Positions 47,278 through 55,560 are shown, counted from the first letter of the stretch. The stretch is DNA of 64,000 bases from Sphingomonas sp. AP4-R1 (GCF_013113735.1 NZ_CP053346.1:2742001-2806000); one strand, 5' to 3'. Made by a program: numbers and translations. Notes: generated by a model not told the origin, from the letters alone.

Positions 47278-47796
47278 TCACGCCTCATCGATGCGCCTCC
47301 GGGCCTCGACGAGCGCGCGATAGGCGGCGCGCAGATCGCTCTCGACGGTGCTGATGCTGACCCCCATCTCGTTTGCGATCGCGCGCTGGCCGATGCCGTC
47401 GACGCGGTGGCGGCGGAAGATGGCGGCGGCGCGCGGCGGGATGGTGGCCAGCGCCGCCTGCGCGATATCGAGCGCCTCGCGCGCGATCAGGATGCGTTCG
47501 CCCGAGGGCGCGTCTGATCGGCCGGGAACGCTTTCGCCCACCGTCTCGCTCCAGTCCTGATCGCGCAGCGCCGCCTGCCGGATCGAGCGGTGGCGATCGA
47601 CCATCAGATTGTTGGCCGCGCGATAGAGATAGGAGAGGGGCGACGCGATCGGGCCGCCGGCCGGGGCCGACGACAGCCGGATCCACAATTCATGCAGCAG
47701 GTCCTCCGCCGCGTCTCCCGCGCCGTGGGCGATCAGGAAACGCACGAGCTTGTCGCGATTCGCCAGGAAGACGGCTTCAAGGCCGGCTGTCGTCAT
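47278..47796 (-). CDS. ECF sigma factor, FecI-like
   Basis: A 172-residue extracytoplasmic-function sigma factor. Region 2 (about residues 10-75) shows FLANRDKLVRFLIAHGAGDAAEDLLHELWIRL and PLSYLYRAANNLMVDRHRS. Region 4 (about 110-165) shows ALATIPPRAAAIFRRHRVDG and QRAIANEMGVSISTVESDLR. It should direct RNA polymerase to the receptor genes once FecR is triggered. It is the first gene of the sigma-FecR-receptor series, 36 bases before FecR. Its upstream DNA is a large palindromic element. Confidence 0.94.
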   Translation of the reverse strand: MTTAGLEAVFLANRDKLVRFLIAHGAGDAAEDLLHELWIRLSSAPAGGPIASPLSYLYRAANNLMVDRHRSIRQAALRDQDWSETVGESVPGRSDAPSGERILIAREALDIAQAALATIPPRAAAIFRRHRVDGIGQRAIANEMGVSISTVESDLRAAYRALVEARRRIDEA

Positions 47797-47889
47797 GTGT
47801 GTCGATCATGTCGCTCCAGCAGGTGGGCGCCGCTACCCTGTCACAAGGCGCTTGGCCAGTCCAAAGGATGTGATCGGGCGCTTGAGCCT

Positions 47890-48070
47890 GTTTGCGAATG
47901 CGCCTGTCGGCGCATGGCGGCATCGGCCCGCTCCCCCACGCATCGGCCCCAGCAAAGTAATACTCTGCTGGGAACCCGACGGCCTCCCATAAGATACTGC
48001 CGTTGGGAGGCCGGGTGGGGGAGCGGGCCGATGCCGCCTCGAAATGCGCTCTGCCGCGCATTTTCAAACG
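47890..48070. repeat. Nested palindromic element (REP/BIME-like)
   Basis: Two 24-base arms, 47916-47939 and 48015-48038, are exact inverted copies. Between them lie two hairpins: CCCAGCA with TGCTGGG and GGCCTCCCA with TGGGAGGCC (a perfect 9-bp stem). Outside each arm is another: ATGCGCC-TGTC-GGCGCAT on the left and AATGCGC-TCTGCC-GCGCATT on the right, flanked by GTTTG and its inverse. The whole is a 181-bp imperfect palindrome between the glycosyltransferase stop and the fecI start. It may act as a terminator or a REP element. Confidence 0.8.
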
Positions 48071-48074
48071 GCCT

Positions 48075-49277
48075 TCACGCCGCGCTCGCGCTCCAGGTGG
48101 TGCGGGCCGAGGCACCGTAATTCCAGACCATGCCGACGAGGATGCCGGCGACGGCCGCCAGCTCCCACGGCAGGCCGTGGTCGAGCAGGCGGGTGGCGAC
48201 GAACACGTTGGCGATCGCGCCGATCGTGCAGACCAGCGCGAAGGAGGCGAGCCCGATCGGCCAGCCCCAGCCACGCCTTTGCCGATCCGGATAGGTCAGC
48301 AGATTGTTGATCGCATAATTGCTGGTGATCGCGGTGAGCGTGGCGGCGATGTGCGCGGGCAGGAAGGCGATCCCCGAAAGCCCGAACAACAGGCTCAGCA
48401 CCGTCAGATGCACGAGCAGGCCGACCGTGCCGACGGCGGCGAAGGAGAGGATGCGGACCGGGATCGCATGGCCGATCATCTTGTCCGCCAGCATCATCAC
48501 ATAATCCCAGGCGACGCGCGGAGAGAGCTTGCTCTCGCCATTCTCGCGCAGGGAGAAAAGCAGCGGCAGTTCGCGGATGCGGAGCGAGGGGCCGGCGGTC
48601 AGCACGATATCGAGCATCACCTTGAAGCCGATCGCGGACAGATCGGGCGCGCAGCGATCGATCACCTCGCGGCGGAGCGCGAAGAAGCCGCTCATCGGAT
48701 CGGACAGCTCGACCCCCGCCACCGAGCGCGCGAGCCAGGTGGCGACGCGGCTGGTCGTCACGCGCGATCGTGCCCAGTCGCCCAGCGATCCGCCTTCGAC
48801 ATGGCGGCTGCCGACGACGAGATCGGTCTCGCCGCCGCGCAGCACCCGGAGCATCTGCGCCAGCAGAGCGGGGTCATGCTGGAGATCCGCATCCATCACC
48901 GCGACGAACGGCGCGCTGGAGGCCAGCATCCCTTCGAGGCTGGCCGAGGCGAGGCCGCGACGGCCGATGCGCCGGATCACGCGGATGCGCGGATCGCGGG
49001 CGTGGAGCGTGCGGGCATGCTCGGCCGTGCCGTCCGGCGAGTCATCATCGACGACGATCATCTCCCAGCGGATCCCGCGCAGCGCCGCGTCCACACGCGC
49101 CAGCAGCGTCGCCAGATTGGCCTTCTCGTTGAAGGTGGGCACGATCACCGCCAGTTCGACGGGGGCGTGGGAGGGCGCTGCCGGGACGGGCCTCGCGATC
49201 CTCTCCCGCAGCGGCGGAAGGGGAGAGAGAAGGTCGCTGGCGCGCATCTGCCCGCCGTGGATCGAGAGTGTCGTCAT
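48075..49277 (-). CDS. Family 2 glycosyltransferase fused to a GtrA-like membrane domain
   Basis: A 400-residue fusion. The N-terminal GT-A domain (about residues 38-260) has LAVIVPTFNEKANL, IVVDDDSPDGTAEHA, VAVMDADLQHDP with the D-x-D motif, and GFKVMLDIVL, like polyprenyl-phosphate sugar transferases (dolichol-phosphate mannose synthase type). The C-terminal 130 residues hold four membrane helices of the GtrA type (RILSFAAVGTVGLLVHLTVL, SNYAINNLLTYPDRQ). It probably makes or flips an undecaprenyl-phosphate sugar for envelope glycans. The ATG at 49277 is one of several possible starts. It is divergent from the YdeP-type gene. Confidence 0.9.
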   Translation of the reverse strand: MTTLSIHGGQMRASDLLSPLPPLRERIARPVPAAPSHAPVELAVIVPTFNEKANLATLLARVDAALRGIRWEMIVVDDDSPDGTAEHARTLHARDPRIRVIRRIGRRGLASASLEGMLASSAPFVAVMDADLQHDPALLAQMLRVLRGGETDLVVGSRHVEGGSLGDWARSRVTTSRVATWLARSVAGVELSDPMSGFFALRREVIDRCAPDLSAIGFKVMLDIVLTAGPSLRIRELPLLFSLRENGESKLSPRVAWDYVMMLADKMIGHAIPVRILSFAAVGTVGLLVHLTVLSLLFGLSGIAFLPAHIAATLTAITSNYAINNLLTYPDRQRRGWGWPIGLASFALVCTIGAIANVFVATRLLDHGLPWELAAVAGILVGMVWNYGASARTTWSASAA

Positions 49278-49429
49278 TCGCCATCCGAGATTGGGAAGCC
49301 GCGTGGATGTCGATGAGACGGAGGCCTGGGCCGAGCGCCTTGGTGCGCTCGAACGGCGCGGGGTCTTCCCATCCGATCGGAAAGCGAGGATGTGGGAACC
49401 TTGCTGTCGCCGACTGCGCAAGGTGAGAC

Positions 49430-51694
49430 ATGACGGAAAAGCCGACCGAAGGGATCAAGCCTTATCCGGGGCCGGCAGGCGGATGGGGCGCCTTGCGCGC
49501 GGTGGCGAAGGCCGTGCGCGCCGAAATGGGCGCCAGCACCAATACGCGCGCGCTGCTCAGTATGAACCAGCCCGAGGGCTTCGACTGCCCCGGCTGCGCC
49601 TGGCCCGATCCCAAGCACACCTCCTCGTTCGAATTCTGCGAGAATGGCGCCAAGGCCGTCACCTGGGAAGCGACCCAGAAGCGCGTCGATCCCGATTTCT
49701 TCGCGCGCCACAGCGTGTCCGAACTGTGGGGCTGGTCCGATTATGCGCTGGAGGAAGCGGGGCGCCTCACCCACCCGCTCCGCTACGATCCCGCGACCGA
49801 CCACTTCGTGCCCGTGGAATGGGACAACGCGTTCGAGCATGCCGGCGCCGTGCTGCGCGCGATCGCCGATCCGAATGCGGTGGAATTCTACACGTCCGGC
49901 CGCGCCTCCAACGAGGCAGCGTTCCTCTACCAGCTCTACGCCCGCGAATATGGGACCAACAATTTCCCCGATTGCTCGAACATGTGCCACGAGGCGACCA
50001 GCGTCGGCCTCCCCCAGTCGATCGGTGTCGGCAAGGGCACCGTTTTGCTCGAGGATTTCGAGGAGACGGACGCGGTCTTCAGCTTCGGCCACAATCCCGG
50101 CACCAACCATCCGCGCATGCTGGGCACGCTGCGCGAAGTGTCGCGCCGGGGCGTGCCGATCATCGCGATCAATCCGATGCGCGAGCGCGGGCTGGAGCGG
50201 TTCCAGGATCCGCAGGCGCCGGTGGAAATGGCCACGTTCGGCGCCACCCCGATCTCGTCTGCCTATCATCTGGTGAAGGTCGGCGGCGATCTCGCGCTCG
50301 TGAAGGGCATGATCAAGGCGCTGCTGGAGGCGGATGCGGCCGATCTGGCGAATGGCGGCGAAGGCCTGCTGGATCGCGAGTTCATCCGCGTCCACACCAC
50401 CGGCATCGACGCCTTGCGCGCCGATATCGAGGGCACGGACTGGGACGATATCTGCCGCGTCTCGGGCCTGACGCAGGACGCGATCGAAGGCATGACGCGC
50501 GTTTACTCGACCGCGAAGCGCGTGATCATCTGCTATGGCATGGGCATCACCCAGCATCGGCATGGTACGGAGACCGTCCAGCAACTGGCGAACCTGCTTC
50601 TGCTGCGCGGCAATTTCGGGCGCGAGGGCGCGGGCATCTGCCCGGTGCGCGGCCATTCGAACGTGCAGGGTGATCGCACCGTCGGCATCACGGAAATTCC
50701 GGGCGAGGCGTTCCTGAAGCGGCTGGATCTCGCCTTCGGTATCACCAGCCCGCGCGCGCACGGCCACAATGCGGTGGAGGCGATCGCCGCGATGCGCGAC
50801 GGCACGGCCAAGGCGTTCATCGGCCTCGGCGGCAATCTGGCGGTGGCGATCAGCGATCCGCAGACGACCTTCGCCGCCTTCCGCAATCTGGACCTGAACG
50901 TCCAGATCTGCACGAAGCTCAACCGCACCTGCCTGCTGACCGCGAAGGAAAGCCTGATCCTGCCCTGCCTCGGCCGCACCGAGATCGACGTGCAGGCGGG
51001 CGGGTTGCAGTCCGTGACGGTCGAGGATTCGATGTCGATGGTCCACGCCTCGCGCGGGATGCTGCAGCCGGTGGCGGAGACGCTCCGCTCCGAGCCGGCG
51101 ATCGTCGCGGGGCTCGCCAAGGCCAGCCTGCCGAAGACGGTCGTGGGCTGGGACGATCTCGTCGCCGATTATGATCGCATTCGCGACAAGATCGAGGAGG
51201 TCTTCCCCGATTTCTACGATTTCAACGAACGGGTACGCGTGAAGGGCGGCTTCCGCCTGCGCGTCGGCGCCTCGCAGCGGCAATGGGATACGGCGGACGG
51301 GAAGGCGCATCTCCTCGTCGCGAACATTCCGCTCGGCGTGGAGCGGGAAGACCACCCCTATCTGCTGACCACGATCCGCAGCCACGATCAGTACAACACC
51401 ACGATCTACGGGCTGAACGATCGCTATCGGGGCATCACCGGGCGCCGCGACGTCGTCTTCCTGAACGGGGACGATCTGCGCGATCTGGGCCTTGCCCATG
51501 GCGACCGCGTGGATGTGATCGCGGGGGACCGGATCCTCGCGGGCCAGACCGCCGTGGCGCACACGATCGCGCGGGGATCGGTCGCGGCTTATTATCCGGA
51601 GGCGAACTGCCTCGTCCCGCTGGACAATCACGACAAGGCCAGCGGCACGCCCGCCTACAAATCGATCCCGGTGATGGTCCGACGGGCGGCGTGA
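49430..51694 (+). CDS. FdhF/YdeP family molybdopterin oxidoreductase
   Basis: A 754-residue molybdoenzyme of the formate-dehydrogenase-H-like YdeP family, whose substrate is unproven. The N-terminus has NQPEGFDCPGCAWPDPKH, with cysteines that could hold a cluster or metal. DCSNMCHEATSVGL marks the molybdenum-ligand region (about residues 180-195). SFGHNPGTNHPRM and INPMRERGLERFQDP follow, and a molybdopterin-dinucleotide-binding domain ends the protein (about 620-750: PYLLTTIRSHDQYNTTIYG, VDVIAG). It is the first gene of an operon with fdhD and mobA, each start overlapping the previous stop, which supports a bis-MGD cofactor matured by those partners. Confidence 0.9.
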   Translation: MTEKPTEGIKPYPGPAGGWGALRAVAKAVRAEMGASTNTRALLSMNQPEGFDCPGCAWPDPKHTSSFEFCENGAKAVTWEATQKRVDPDFFARHSVSELWGWSDYALEEAGRLTHPLRYDPATDHFVPVEWDNAFEHAGAVLRAIADPNAVEFYTSGRASNEAAFLYQLYAREYGTNNFPDCSNMCHEATSVGLPQSIGVGKGTVLLEDFEETDAVFSFGHNPGTNHPRMLGTLREVSRRGVPIIAINPMRERGLERFQDPQAPVEMATFGATPISSAYHLVKVGGDLALVKGMIKALLEADAADLANGGEGLLDREFIRVHTTGIDALRADIEGTDWDDICRVSGLTQDAIEGMTRVYSTAKRVIICYGMGITQHRHGTETVQQLANLLLLRGNFGREGAGICPVRGHSNVQGDRTVGITEIPGEAFLKRLDLAFGITSPRAHGHNAVEAIAAMRDGTAKAFIGLGGNLAVAISDPQTTFAAFRNLDLNVQICTKLNRTCLLTAKESLILPCLGRTEIDVQAGGLQSVTVEDSMSMVHASRGMLQPVAETLRSEPAIVAGLAKASLPKTVVGWDDLVADYDRIRDKIEEVFPDFYDFNERVRVKGGFRLRVGASQRQWDTADGKAHLLVANIPLGVEREDHPYLLTTIRSHDQYNTTIYGLNDRYRGITGRRDVVFLNGDDLRDLGLAHGDRVDVIAGDRILAGQTAVAHTIARGSVAAYYPEANCLVPLDNHDKASGTPAYKSIPVMVRRAA

Positions 51695-52503
51695 TGCCGG
51701 CCGACACGATCGCCCCGCTTTCGCCCCAGGCCCATCGCAGCATCCGCTTCACCCGGATCGCGGCCGACGGACAGGCGGTGGAGATCGAGCGCGAGATCGC
51801 GGCCGAGGTGCCGATCGCGCTGGAATATCAGGGGATCGGTTATGCCGTTCTGATGGCGACGCCGGCCGATCTGGAGGATCTGGCGGTCGGGTTCAGCCTT
51901 TCCGAGCGGCTCGTGGACGTGGCCGACCAGGTGCTGGATGTCGATGTGCATCCGGCTGGCGCGGGTTTCGTCGTTCGCGTCTCGCTGCGGCACGATGTCG
52001 CGGAGCGCATCCTCGACCGGGTGCGACACCGGGCGACGGATTCGTCCTGCGGCCTGTGCGGCATCGAAAATCTCGAGCAGGCGCTCCGGCCGCTGCCCCA
52101 GGTGGGCACCGTCTCCGCTGCCGAAGACAGCGCCTGCTTCCGCGCTTTGGCGGCGCTGGGCGATCATCAGCTACTCAACCGCACGACCGGAGCGGTCCAT
52201 GCGGCGGCGGCCTGCTCGGCGAATGGCGAGATCCTGCTCGTGCGGGAGGATGTCGGCCGTCACAATGCGTTCGACAAACTGATTGGCGCGATGCTGCGCG
52301 CGGAGCAGGATTGGGACGGCGGCTTCGCGCTGGTCTCGTCGCGCTGCTCCTACGAGATGGTGGAGAAAGCGGTGCTCGCCCGATGCCCGATGCTGGCCGC
52401 CATTTCGGCCCCCACGGCGCTGGCGGTCGATCGCGCCTCTGCCGCCGGATTGCGCCTGCGCGCGCTGGTGCGGGCGGACGCGTTGCTGGCGTTCGATCCC
52501 TGA
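51694..52503 (+). CDS. fdhD: Formate dehydrogenase accessory sulfurtransferase FdhD
   Basis: A 269-residue FdhD. It transfers sulfur from IscS to the molybdenum cofactor so that the enzyme becomes active. The reactive cysteine pair is Cys119 and Cys122 in SSCGLCG. The conserved HAAAACSANGEILLVREDVGRHNAFDKLIGA and SSRCSYEMVEKA motifs are present. The ATG overlaps the stop of the molybdoenzyme gene by one base (TGATG), giving coupled translation. Position next to the YdeP-type gene says that this enzyme is its likely client. Confidence 0.96.
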   Translation: MPADTIAPLSPQAHRSIRFTRIAADGQAVEIEREIAAEVPIALEYQGIGYAVLMATPADLEDLAVGFSLSERLVDVADQVLDVDVHPAGAGFVVRVSLRHDVAERILDRVRHRATDSSCGLCGIENLEQALRPLPQVGTVSAAEDSACFRALAALGDHQLLNRTTGAVHAAAACSANGEILLVREDVGRHNAFDKLIGAMLRAEQDWDGGFALVSSRCSYEMVEKAVLARCPMLAAISAPTALAVDRASAAGLRLRALVRADALLAFDP

Positions 52504-53036
52504 TGCGGATTCTGGGCGCGATCCTCGCCGGCGGCCGATCGTCGCGCTTCGGATCGGACAAGGCCGAGGCGATGCTGGAGGGGCGCCGCCTGATCGACTG
52601 GGCCCACGACTGTATGGCCGGGCATGTCGATCACATCGTCGTCTGCGGGCGGCCCGGTGGCATCGCCGATCGGCCGCATCCCGATCTGGGCCCGCTGGGG
52701 GGCATCAATGCGGCCCTGCATCATGCACGGGATCGGGGGTTCGAGGCCGTTCTCACGGTGCCTTGCGACGTGCCCATATTACCGTCCGGTACGATGCGAC
52801 GACTGGCGGATGCGCCATCGCAAGCCTTTCTCCGGAGCTTGCCCGTCGTCGCGCGCTGGGATGCAAGCTTCGCGGATCAACTCGACCGGCATCTGGAAGG
52901 GGAGGAGCGATCGGTGGCGCGATGGGCGCGCCGGATCGGAAGCCTGCCGATTTCAGCGGACGACGACATCGATAATGTGAACACACCCGCCGATCTGGAA
53001 CGGTTGTCGACGCGCCGCGCGGGATTGAGACGGTAG
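52503..53036 (+). CDS. mobA: Molybdenum cofactor guanylyltransferase MobA
   Basis: A 177-residue enzyme, slightly short for MobA (about 190-200). It attaches GMP to molybdopterin to make the MGD form. The nucleotide-binding signature GAILAGGRSSRFGSDKA lies at residues 5-21, and LTVPCDVPILP holds the conserved Asp. NVNTPADLERL near the end is the family's C-terminal motif. The start overlaps the fdhD stop by one base (TGATG). With fdhD it forms a dedicated cofactor kit for the molybdoenzyme upstream. Confidence 0.94.
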   Translation: MRILGAILAGGRSSRFGSDKAEAMLEGRRLIDWAHDCMAGHVDHIVVCGRPGGIADRPHPDLGPLGGINAALHHARDRGFEAVLTVPCDVPILPSGTMRRLADAPSQAFLRSLPVVARWDASFADQLDRHLEGEERSVARWARRIGSLPISADDDIDNVNTPADLERLSTRRAGLRR

Positions 53037-53092
53037 GGTGGACGCTTTGGGGAGCGGGCGCCGATCGGTCGGCGCCCGCTCCCGACGCAGGA

Positions 53093-53356
53093 TTATTGAG
53101 GAGTGTAGCCGCCGCTGGCCGTCGGGGTGGGCGCTTCGCGGACCGCGCGATTGCCGGCCTCCGAAATCGCCTTCCACTCGGCATTGGTGTGGCATTCCTT
53201 TTGGCGGCTGACGAGAGAGCCAGTCGCCTGAAGCTTGACGCAACGAACATAATCAGGAGCATTCTTGTTCGCGGGCTCCATCGTCTTGGGAGCCGCGATC
53301 GCGATGGTTGCCGTTGTTGTCGAGAGGACGGCCACGGCAAGGATCAACCTGTTCAT
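53093..53356 (-). CDS. Small exported protein of unknown function
   Basis: An 87-residue protein with a signal peptide (NRLILAVAVLSTTTATIAIA). The mature part has two cysteines (YVRCVKLQATGSLVSRQKEC) that could pair, followed by HTNAEWKAISEAGNRAVRE. The spacing and the EWK segment resemble a common small sphingomonad family of unknown role. It is convergent with mobA. No partner is visible. Confidence 0.7.
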   Translation of the reverse strand: MNRLILAVAVLSTTTATIAIAAPKTMEPANKNAPDYVRCVKLQATGSLVSRQKECHTNAEWKAISEAGNRAVREAPTPTASGGYTPQ

Positions 53357-53530
53357 GCAAACTCCTTCATGCGGGCGCGCAGATGAATCGCCCGGTTGCA
53401 GGACGGAGCCGAGGAGCAGGAGCCTTGATCCATTTGCGTCAATTGCGAGGTGCGACGACGCGACAAGCCATCATGGTGATCCCGAAAGATGAAAAGACCG
53501 GAAACTCTTCGGTCGTCTTCTCGGGCAAGA

Positions 53531-53923
53531 TCATTTTGGGACCGTTTCCAGCGAGAAGGTCAGTTGTCCGCTTGCCCGACTGCGATCGGCCTTGCTCGCG
53601 ATGGTCCAGTCCAGACGATAGGTGCCGGCCGGGAAGGGCGCCTTGGCGCCGATGTCCAGCGATCTCCCATCCTTGCCGGGCTTCACGTCGATCGCCGCCA
53701 TTCGCATCGCGCCGTGATGCGGCATGCCCGGCATGTCGGTCATGACGAGTTGAACGGTCGAGGCCCTGGCGTCGATCGGCTCGCTGAAGAGAAGCCGCAG
53801 GCGATCCGTGCGCGGCGTGGTGCTGCCGGCGCTGGGGTTCGAGCCTGTCAGGCTGGGCTGGCCGATCGCCGGTCCGGCGACGAACAGGGACAGAATGGCG
53901 GCAGGCATCAGAATTTTCCGCAT
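53531..53923 (-). CDS. copC: CopC-like periplasmic copper-binding protein (divergent)
   Basis: A 130-residue exported protein. It has a signal peptide (RKILMPAAILSLFVAGPAIG) and a CopC beta-sandwich: SLTGSNPSAGSTTPRTDRLRLLFSEPID, then a Met/His cluster MTDMPGMPHHGAM. The usual mature N-terminal His and the C-terminal DGH motif of Cu(II)-binding CopC are replaced (Gln and KADRSRASG), so binding may rely on the Met/His cluster. The ATG at 53923 has GGAG upstream. It is divergent from the sensor module and opposite the copAB operon. The symbol reflects family, not proven role. Confidence 0.8.
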   Translation of the reverse strand: MRKILMPAAILSLFVAGPAIGQPSLTGSNPSAGSTTPRTDRLRLLFSEPIDARASTVQLVMTDMPGMPHHGAMRMAAIDVKPGKDGRSLDIGAKAPFPAGTYRLDWTIASKADRSRASGQLTFSLETVPK

Positions 53924-54052
53924 GACGAACTCCAGCAATCGAACCTAGGCGATACGCGGGCCGTCATCGCGGCCCTCGCCGGCGGAAATTCCTTCGCGGT
54001 GATGAGGGGCGCGGGCGGTGGCTGCGTACCGAGGCAGGAAAGGATGTTGCGG

Positions 54053-54331
54053 ATGATCGATGATCCGGTCTCGGCCCGGCTGGAGGAAGCGGCGCACGCG
54101 CCCGTGCCGTTGCGCCTGCACGCGATGGACGATGCGATCCTGGCGCGGATGGGCGAAATCCGCGACGGGCGGCGGCAGGCCGCCGTCGTCGGTAGCGGCA
54201 TTGCCGTCGCGCTGTTCGCGCTGTCCGTCGGCCTCTTCGGGGGAATGCTGCCCGCCGCATCCGCTCCGTCGCGCGCTTTCGATCCGGGACTGGCCTATGC
54301 GCCCTCCACCTTGCTGGCAGGCCGGGGCTGA
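54053..54331 (+). CDS. CnrY-like membrane anti-sigma factor
   Basis: A 92-residue protein with one membrane helix at about residues 44-64 (AAVVGSGIAVALFALSVGLF). A short cytosolic N-terminus (DDPVSARLEEAAHAPVPLRLHAMDDAILARM) could bind a sigma factor. CnrY of Cupriavidus metallidurans is a similar size with the same topology. The gene is followed, with one-base overlap, by a CnrX-type sensor and then an ECF sigma gene, the order of cnrYXH. The AAGGA site lies eight bases before ATG 54053; ATG 54044 is possible. Sequence alone gives weak homology, so the call rests on topology, size and context. Confidence 0.65.
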   Translation: MIDDPVSARLEEAAHAPVPLRLHAMDDAILARMGEIRDGRRQAAVVGSGIAVALFALSVGLFGGMLPAASAPSRAFDPGLAYAPSTLLAGRG

Positions 54332-54768
54332 TGCGCTGGCGGGCGCTGGTGGCGGTCGCGCTGATCGCTTTCGCGGCGGCGCTGGCGGGCGTCGCCTTGG
54401 GGCGCATGCTGCTGCCTGCTGCGCCCGCACCGCGCGATGATCTGCACGAGATCGTCCATCGCCGGCTGGACCTGAGCGACGATCAGCAGGCGACGATCGC
54501 CGGGCTGGAACAGAGCTATCATCGCCGCCGCGCCATGCTGGAGGCGGCGATGCGCGCGCAGAACGGCGTGTTGGCCGAGGCGATCCAGCGCGAGCACGGC
54601 AATGGCCCTGCCGTACTGGGGGCGGTCGACCGATCGCACCGGATCATGGGCGATCTGCAGAAGGAGACGATCGCGCACGTCTTCGCCATGCGCCGCGTGC
54701 TTCGGCCCGATCAGGCCGCGCGCTATGACCAGTTGGTCTCGCAGACGCTCACGACCGGGCTGAGGTGA
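54331..54768 (+). CDS. CnrX-type periplasmic metal sensor
   Basis: A 145-residue membrane-anchored sensor (CnrX is 148). One N-terminal helix (residues 5-24) anchors it; the rest is a four-helix hooked hairpin. The CnrX metal ligands His42, His46, Glu63, His119 and Met123 have counterparts at His39, His43, Glu60, His116 and Met120, each offset by exactly three: LHEIVH, LEQ and IAHVFAM. It should bind a metal ion and relieve inhibition of the sigma factor through the CnrY-like protein. Whether it prefers copper, nickel or cobalt is not readable. The start overlaps the previous stop (TGATG). Confidence 0.85.
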   Translation: MRWRALVAVALIAFAAALAGVALGRMLLPAAPAPRDDLHEIVHRRLDLSDDQQATIAGLEQSYHRRRAMLEAAMRAQNGVLAEAIQREHGNGPAVLGAVDRSHRIMGDLQKETIAHVFAMRRVLRPDQAARYDQLVSQTLTTGLR

Positions 54769-55331
54769 CCTCGTCCCCGTCGTCGGACGAGGACGACGCA
54801 TCCTTCATCGCTGCCGCGCTGCGGGGCGAGCCGGCCGGCTTTTCCGGGCTCTTCGCGCGCCACCGGGCTCCGCTCTATCGGTTGATCCGCGCGCAGGTCC
54901 GCGACGAGCAGGAGGCGCTGGACCTCGTGCAGGAAGCGTTCGCCTCGGCCTTCGCGGCACTCGGCCGGTATGATCCCGCGCTGCCGTTCCGCCCCTGGCT
55001 CAGCCGGATCGCGCTCAACAAATGTCGCGACGCCGCGCGCCGTCGGATGGTGCGACGGCTGTTCGCCTTCGCGCTGCCGATCGGGGAGGCTGCGAGCCTG
55101 CCGGACCCGCAGCCCGACACGGAGGGGGTTCTGGTCGCGCGCGATACGCTGCAGCGGACGATGGCGGCGATCGCGTCGTTGCCGGCATCGCTGCGCGAAC
55201 CGCTGACGCTCTGTACGCTCGACGAATTGAGCCAGCGCGAGGCGGCGGGGGTGCTGGGCATCAGCGAGAAAGCGGTGGAACTCCGCATCCGCCGCGCCCG
55301 CGCCCGCCTGTCCGAAATTCTTGGCGGGTAG
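54765..55331 (+). CDS. ECF sigma factor, CnrH-like
   Basis: A 188-residue sigma factor (CnrH is 191). Region 2 is at about residues 12-85 (FSGLFARHRAPLYRLIRAQ, DEQEALDLVQEAFASAFAAL, PFRPWLSRIALNKCRDAARR). Region 4 is at about 130-185 (SLPASLREPLTLCTLDELSQREAAGVLGISEKAVELRIRRARARL). The GTG start overlaps the sensor stop by four bases, so all three genes are translationally linked. It should turn on the metal-resistance promoters, the nearest being copC and copAB. A repeat element separates it from copA. Confidence 0.9.
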   Translation: MTSSPSSDEDDASFIAAALRGEPAGFSGLFARHRAPLYRLIRAQVRDEQEALDLVQEAFASAFAALGRYDPALPFRPWLSRIALNKCRDAARRRMVRRLFAFALPIGEAASLPDPQPDTEGVLVARDTLQRTMAAIASLPASLREPLTLCTLDELSQREAAGVLGISEKAVELRIRRARARLSEILGG

Positions 55332-55363
55332 CGGGCGCTGCGAAAAGCGCTTCACCCCTCTCT

Positions 55364-55446
55364 CCGTTCGTTCTGAGCGAAGTCGAAGAACGTGCTGCGG
55401 ACATCGCGCGTGATGCGCGTGCTTCGACTTCGCTCGGCACGAACGG
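55364..55446. repeat. Interspersed palindromic repeat (REP-like)
   Basis: CCGTTCGT, a 4-base gap and AGCGAAGTCGAAG on the left face CTTCGACTTCGCT, a 4-base gap and ACGAACGG on the right; both arm pairs match exactly. The central part is GC-rich. This form is a familiar intergenic repeat of sphingomonads. It lies between the sigma gene and copA and could stop transcription. Confidence 0.75.
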
Positions 55447-55560
55447 AAGGTTGGCCGACATCGAGACGTTTATCGCCAGCCATTGAGGGCCGGCCGGCTG
55501 CGGTGCGTATCTTCCCCGTGAACAATGGGCCCTCGAACCCCATCGAGGCGGAGAAGCAAG

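Noticed and set aside
47797..48074. The palindromic region as a CRISPR array
   Set aside because: Repeats are inverted and nested, with no regular spacers and no cas genes in the window.
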